Assembly (NCBI GenBank): GCA_002343455.1
Contig: DDSR01000121.1
Coordinates: forward strand, 1-25,682
Origin: Deltaproteobacteria bacterium UBA2385
GTDB taxonomy: Bacteria; Myxococcota_A; UBA796; UBA2385
Length of the DNA: 25,682 bases
Reading direction: 5' to 3'
The notes beneath the pieces are model-generated. The model had not been told where the DNA came from. It was given only the letters and a program-made list of their open reading frames with translations, and did not search any database. The translations under genes were made by a program, and so were the position numbers. This document shows, in pieces, positions 22,935 to 25,682 of this stretch (the first letter of the stretch is position 1; the number at the start of each line of letters is the position of its first letter).

Positions 22935-23935
22935 GCCCCCCTCCCCAGCGCCAGGCCGTCATCGTCGGCGTGTTCACCACAATCGCCATCGCGATCCTGA
23001 TCGGCGGGATCCTGACCATCGGTGATCTGAACGACACCTTCACCCGCAAGGTGCAGGTCAGCGCGGTCTTCGACGAGGTCGGGGGCTTGCAGCGGGGCGA
23101 CAACATCTGGTTCTCGGGGGTCAAGGTCGGCGTGGTCACGGAGCTGCGCTTTCAGGGCGACGCGCAGGTCGTCGTCGAGATGAAGGTCGACGAGGCGGCG
23201 ACGGAGTTCATCGCCCGGGACTGCCAGGCCAGGGTCAGCAGCGACGGCCTGATCGGGAGCCGGATCGTGGTCCTGTATGGCGGGTCGGCCGAGGCGCCGC
23301 GCCTGGAGGAGGGCGATGAGCTGGAGGTGGGGGTGGCGCTGTCGACTGACGACATCATGCGGGTCTTTCAGGAGAACAATGAGAACCTGCTGGCGATCAC
23401 CACAGACCTCAAGGGCATCAGCGGCGACCTGGCCAAGGGGAGGGGGACGCTGGGGCGGCTGCTGGAGGACGAGCTGATGTCGACGCAGGTCGCGGAGACG
23501 GTGACCAGCCTGAGCCTGGCCTCGGAGGAGGCGCGCACCATGGGCGCGAGCATGTCCAGCTTCGCCGGCAAGCTGAACCGCGAGGGGACCCTGCCGGGCG
23601 ACCTGGTCAATGACACCACCAGCTACGCCGCGCTGACGAGGACCGTGACCAGCCTGGAGCAGGCCGGCGCCCGGGCCTCCACCATGGTCGACGGCCTCGC
23701 CACTGCGGTCGACGACCCGCTCAGTCCGCTGGGGACCCTGCTGCGGGACCGGGCCGCCGGAGCGGATCTGAAGCAGACCCTGGAGCAGGTCAACCAGGGC
23801 AGCGCGCTGCTCAGCGAAGACCTGGAGGCCCTGCAGCACACCTTCCCGCTGAAGGGCTACTTTCGGCGACAGGCCCGCAAGGCCGAGAAGGCCGAGAAAG
23901 CCGAGAAGTCCAAGAAGAGCGACGAGACGCCATGA
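22931..23935 (+). CDS. mlaD: MlaD-type MCE-domain protein with long helical C-terminus
   Basis: 334 residues, much longer than E. coli MlaD (183). One N-terminal transmembrane helix (about 9-30), a single MCE domain (39-118) with FSGVKVGVV and SSDGLIGSRIV, then about 200 residues of predicted helix and a Lys/Glu-rich tail (a 9-base unit is repeated three times at 23879-23905). MCE proteins form hexameric rings that shuttle lipids across the periplasm. The long helix may build a tube or needle as in longer MCE proteins, which could explain why no separate MlaC carrier is seen (inference). ATG 22931 overlaps the mlaF stop, and the stop overlaps the next gene. Confidence 0.93.
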   Translation: MSPPPQRQAVIVGVFTTIAIAILIGGILTIGDLNDTFTRKVQVSAVFDEVGGLQRGDNIWFSGVKVGVVTELRFQGDAQVVVEMKVDEAATEFIARDCQARVSSDGLIGSRIVVLYGGSAEAPRLEEGDELEVGVALSTDDIMRVFQENNENLLAITTDLKGISGDLAKGRGTLGRLLEDELMSTQVAETVTSLSLASEEARTMGASMSSFAGKLNREGTLPGDLVNDTTSYAALTRTVTSLEQAGARASTMVDGLATAVDDPLSPLGTLLRDRAAGADLKQTLEQVNQGSALLSEDLEALQHTFPLKGYFRRQARKAEKAEKAEKSKKSDETP

Positions 23936-25089
23936 ACGGCAGCGACGAGCCCGCCATGCCCTTCCGCGTGCGTCCGACCTTGATCACCTGGCTGCTCCTG
24001 TCGCTGGTGGTGTTGGTCCCCTTCTTCATGATGCTGCGCCCCTACCTGGTCAGCCTGGCGAGCGGGGTGATCCTGGCGGTGCTGGTGTACCCGCTCTACG
24101 CGCGCCTGCGGCGGTACCTGCCGAAGTGGGCGGCGGGGCTGCTGGTCAGCCTCGGGGTGGTCCTCTTGGTCTTGATCCCGGCCACGGCGATGGCGATCGG
24201 GGCGTTTCGCCAGGGGGCCGCCATCATCGCCCAGCTCACGGGAGATGACGCGCCGACCCTGGTCGAGTTCGTCGAGATGCTGCGCCGATGGGTGCCGTTC
24301 CTCGACACCTTTGCCGACCCAGGTGAGATCAAGACCGCCCTACAGGAGGGCCTCCGCTCGGTCGCGAGCTGGGGCAGCTCCTTCGCCCTGCGCCAGCTCC
24401 AGGCCCTGCCGGTGCTCCTCATCCACCTCGCGATGGTGGTGCTCTCGACCTACTTCTCGCTGGTGGATGGCCGCCGCCTCTACGCCTGGATCGGATCCAA
24501 GCTGCCCCTCTCGGCCTCCATCCGCTCGGAGCTGGCGGACTCCTTCCACTCGGCCACCAACGCGGTCGTGATGGCCTCCCTGGCCGGATCGGCCAGCCAG
24601 GCGGCCATCATCTTCGTCGGCTTCCGCGCGCTCGGCGTGCCATCGGCCTTGCTGGCCGCGGGGCTCACCTTCGTGCTGAGCTGGGTGCCCAACCTCGCTT
24701 TCGTGGTCTGGGTGAGCGGGGCGATCTACCTGTACAGCGAGGGCTCCATGGTGCGCACGGGGGTCATGGTCGGCATCGGCGTCGTCGTCGGGCTGGTGGA
24801 CAATGTGGTCCGGCCGCTGGTCCTGCGGGGTCAGCGGGAGATCCACCCGATGGTCAGCCTGGTCGCGATCCTGGGCGGCATCGTCGCCTTCGGCCCGGCG
24901 GGGGTGTTCCTGGGGCCGCTGGTGGCCTGCATGGCCATCGCGATCCTGGAGATCTGGCCGGCGGTGGCGTCGTACTGCGGCATCGCGGTGAGCGGATCGG
25001 GGGACACGGTCCCGCATGTCCCGCGGCCCTGGGACGTCGTCGAGGATACTCCTGACGGGCCCATGTCCCAGCTCCCTCCCCCCGCCTGA
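23932..25089 (+). CDS. AI-2E-family (PerM/YdiK-like) membrane protein
   Basis: 385 residues with about eight membrane segments: a hydrophobic block at 16-52, one at 66-90, then 158-176 and a C-terminal bundle 205-345. Family marks are the STYFSLVDGRRL segment (172-183), DNVVRPLVLRG (290-300) and FGPAGVFLGPL (320-330). The family covers AI-2 exporters, Na+/H+ antiporters and many unassigned members, so a role in quorum signalling should not be assumed. The C-terminal tail is proline-rich. ATG 23932 overlaps the mlaD stop (ATGA), which ties it to the lipid transporter operon and makes an accessory role in envelope lipid handling conceivable. Confidence 0.88.
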   Translation: MNGSDEPAMPFRVRPTLITWLLLSLVVLVPFFMMLRPYLVSLASGVILAVLVYPLYARLRRYLPKWAAGLLVSLGVVLLVLIPATAMAIGAFRQGAAIIAQLTGDDAPTLVEFVEMLRRWVPFLDTFADPGEIKTALQEGLRSVASWGSSFALRQLQALPVLLIHLAMVVLSTYFSLVDGRRLYAWIGSKLPLSASIRSELADSFHSATNAVVMASLAGSASQAAIIFVGFRALGVPSALLAAGLTFVLSWVPNLAFVVWVSGAIYLYSEGSMVRTGVMVGIGVVVGLVDNVVRPLVLRGQREIHPMVSLVAILGGIVAFGPAGVFLGPLVACMAIAILEIWPAVASYCGIAVSGSGDTVPHVPRPWDVVEDTPDGPMSQLPPPA

Positions 25090-25096
25090 GGTCCTG

Positions 25097-25682
25097 ATGT
25101 GGAGAGCCGCCAAGTCCATGCTCCGCACGATGGGTCTGCTGCTGATCCTGGCGGCGGCGCTGGAGATCGCGCTCCACACCTTCCTGAACGTGTGGCTGGC
25201 GATCGCGCTGAACAACCGGCCGGAGCGCTTTCACCTGAGCCACGACCTGGCGTGGATGGTGGTACCTGGAGAGGTCCATGTCCGCGGCTTGAAGATCCGG
25301 CAGCAGGGCAAGCGTGATCAGTGGATCCTGGAGGTGGACCGGGCCACCGTCCGCATCGATGTGTTGACCCTCTTGGACCGGCGCTTTCGGATCACCCACG
25401 CGGTCGCGTCCGGGGCCGGTTTTCGCTGGCGGGCCCGGGCCGATGTGCGACAGGGCCCGAGATCGCTGGGGGAGCCCGACATCCCCGGATTCACCAACCC
25501 TCCCGACCCCACCCCCGAAGCGCTGTACCCGCCAGCCCGGCCCTGGCGGGTGGAGCTGGAGGACCTGGACATCACGAACATCCGGGAGATCTGGCTCGAC
25601 GACTTCCGTTATAGCGGCGCCGCGCGGGTCCAGGGCTCGCTGACGATCCAGGCGCACAAGTGGCTGGAGGCCGAGTCCATCC
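25097..25682 (+). CDS. AsmA-like membrane-anchored periplasmic protein (3' end outside window)
   Basis: 195 residues are visible and the frame is open at the window edge. A basic start (MWRAAKSMLR) is followed by one transmembrane helix (about 11-38) and then a beta-rich region: GEVHVRGLKIRQQGK, then ATVRIDVLTLLDRRFRITHAVASG. This is the usual N-terminal layout of AsmA/DUF748/TamB-like proteins, where an IM anchor precedes a repeating beta groove. Assignment rests on pattern, not a decisive motif. GAGG overlapping the previous stop lies five bases before ATG 25097, so it belongs to the same operon as mlaEFD. It has no stop in the window, so its full length is unknown. Confidence 0.75.
   Translation, partial: MWRAAKSMLRTMGLLLILAAALEIALHTFLNVWLAIALNNRPERFHLSHDLAWMVVPGEVHVRGLKIRQQGKRDQWILEVDRATVRIDVLTLLDRRFRITHAVASGAGFRWRARADVRQGPRSLGEPDIPGFTNPPDPTPEALYPPARPWRVELEDLDITNIREIWLDDFRYSGAARVQGSLTIQAHKWLEAESI

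Noticed and set aside
23932..25089. Quorum-sensing AI-2 exporter
   Set aside because: The family name covers many transporters. No AI-2 synthesis or sensing gene is in the window and the operon context is lipid transport.
1..25682. tRNA, rRNA, CRISPR, insertion sequences or prophage genes
   Set aside because: None recognised. Gene spacing and composition look uniform and chromosomal.

Overview
The window comes from a GC-rich Gram-negative bacterium with an outer membrane (Omp85 protein, TamB, Mla-type transporter, OmpA-type lipoprotein). A Hanks-type kinase fused to a cyclic-nucleotide-like domain, a cysteine-rich lipoprotein and apparent sigma-54 promoters suggest a myxobacterium-like organism (Myxococcota or former Deltaproteobacteria). 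That placement is inference; no rRNA or marker gene is present. Coding density is very high and most neighbouring genes overlap by a few bases.

Left part (1-3175, rightward): a Ser/Thr protein kinase with a C-terminal cyclic-nucleotide-binding-like domain, probably cut by the window edge. It is followed 35 bases later by a membrane-anchored, permuted papain-like (YiiX-type) hydrolase. These converge on the next block.

Middle-left (3203-10394, leftward): a translationally coupled trio. It encodes a YihY/BrkB inner-membrane protein, a TamA-like Omp85 barrel with a lipoprotein signal (TamL-like) and a TamB-family bridge protein. The order of transcription is yihY, tamL, tamB.

Control region (10395-10696) and the giant gene (10697-19330, rightward): the divergent spacer carries two identical, oppositely oriented 14-base elements that match the sigma-54 -24/-12 consensus. 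Exactly midway between them lies a perfect 7-base inverted repeat, placed as a shared enhancer site would be. To the right is a ~2,880-residue cyclic beta-1,2-glucan synthase (NdvB/ChvB family) with glucosyltransferase, glycoamylase-like and GH94 phosphorylase modules.

Right part (19525-25682, rightward): a third sigma-54-like promoter (19420-19435) precedes a tightly packed run of nine genes. They encode a cysteine-rich lipoprotein, a 49-residue lmo0937-family membrane peptide, a DUF4398 lipoprotein, a DUF4398-OmpA lipoprotein, MlaE, MlaF, MlaD, an AI-2E-family membrane protein and the start of an AsmA-like protein.

Together the window looks like an envelope-homeostasis region: two lipid-trafficking systems (TamA/TamB-like and Mla/MCE plus AsmA-like), a periplasmic osmoprotectant glucan synthase and envelope lipoproteins. 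The most interesting proposal is that all three units are co-regulated by sigma-54 and a shared activator. This rests on sequence pattern alone.
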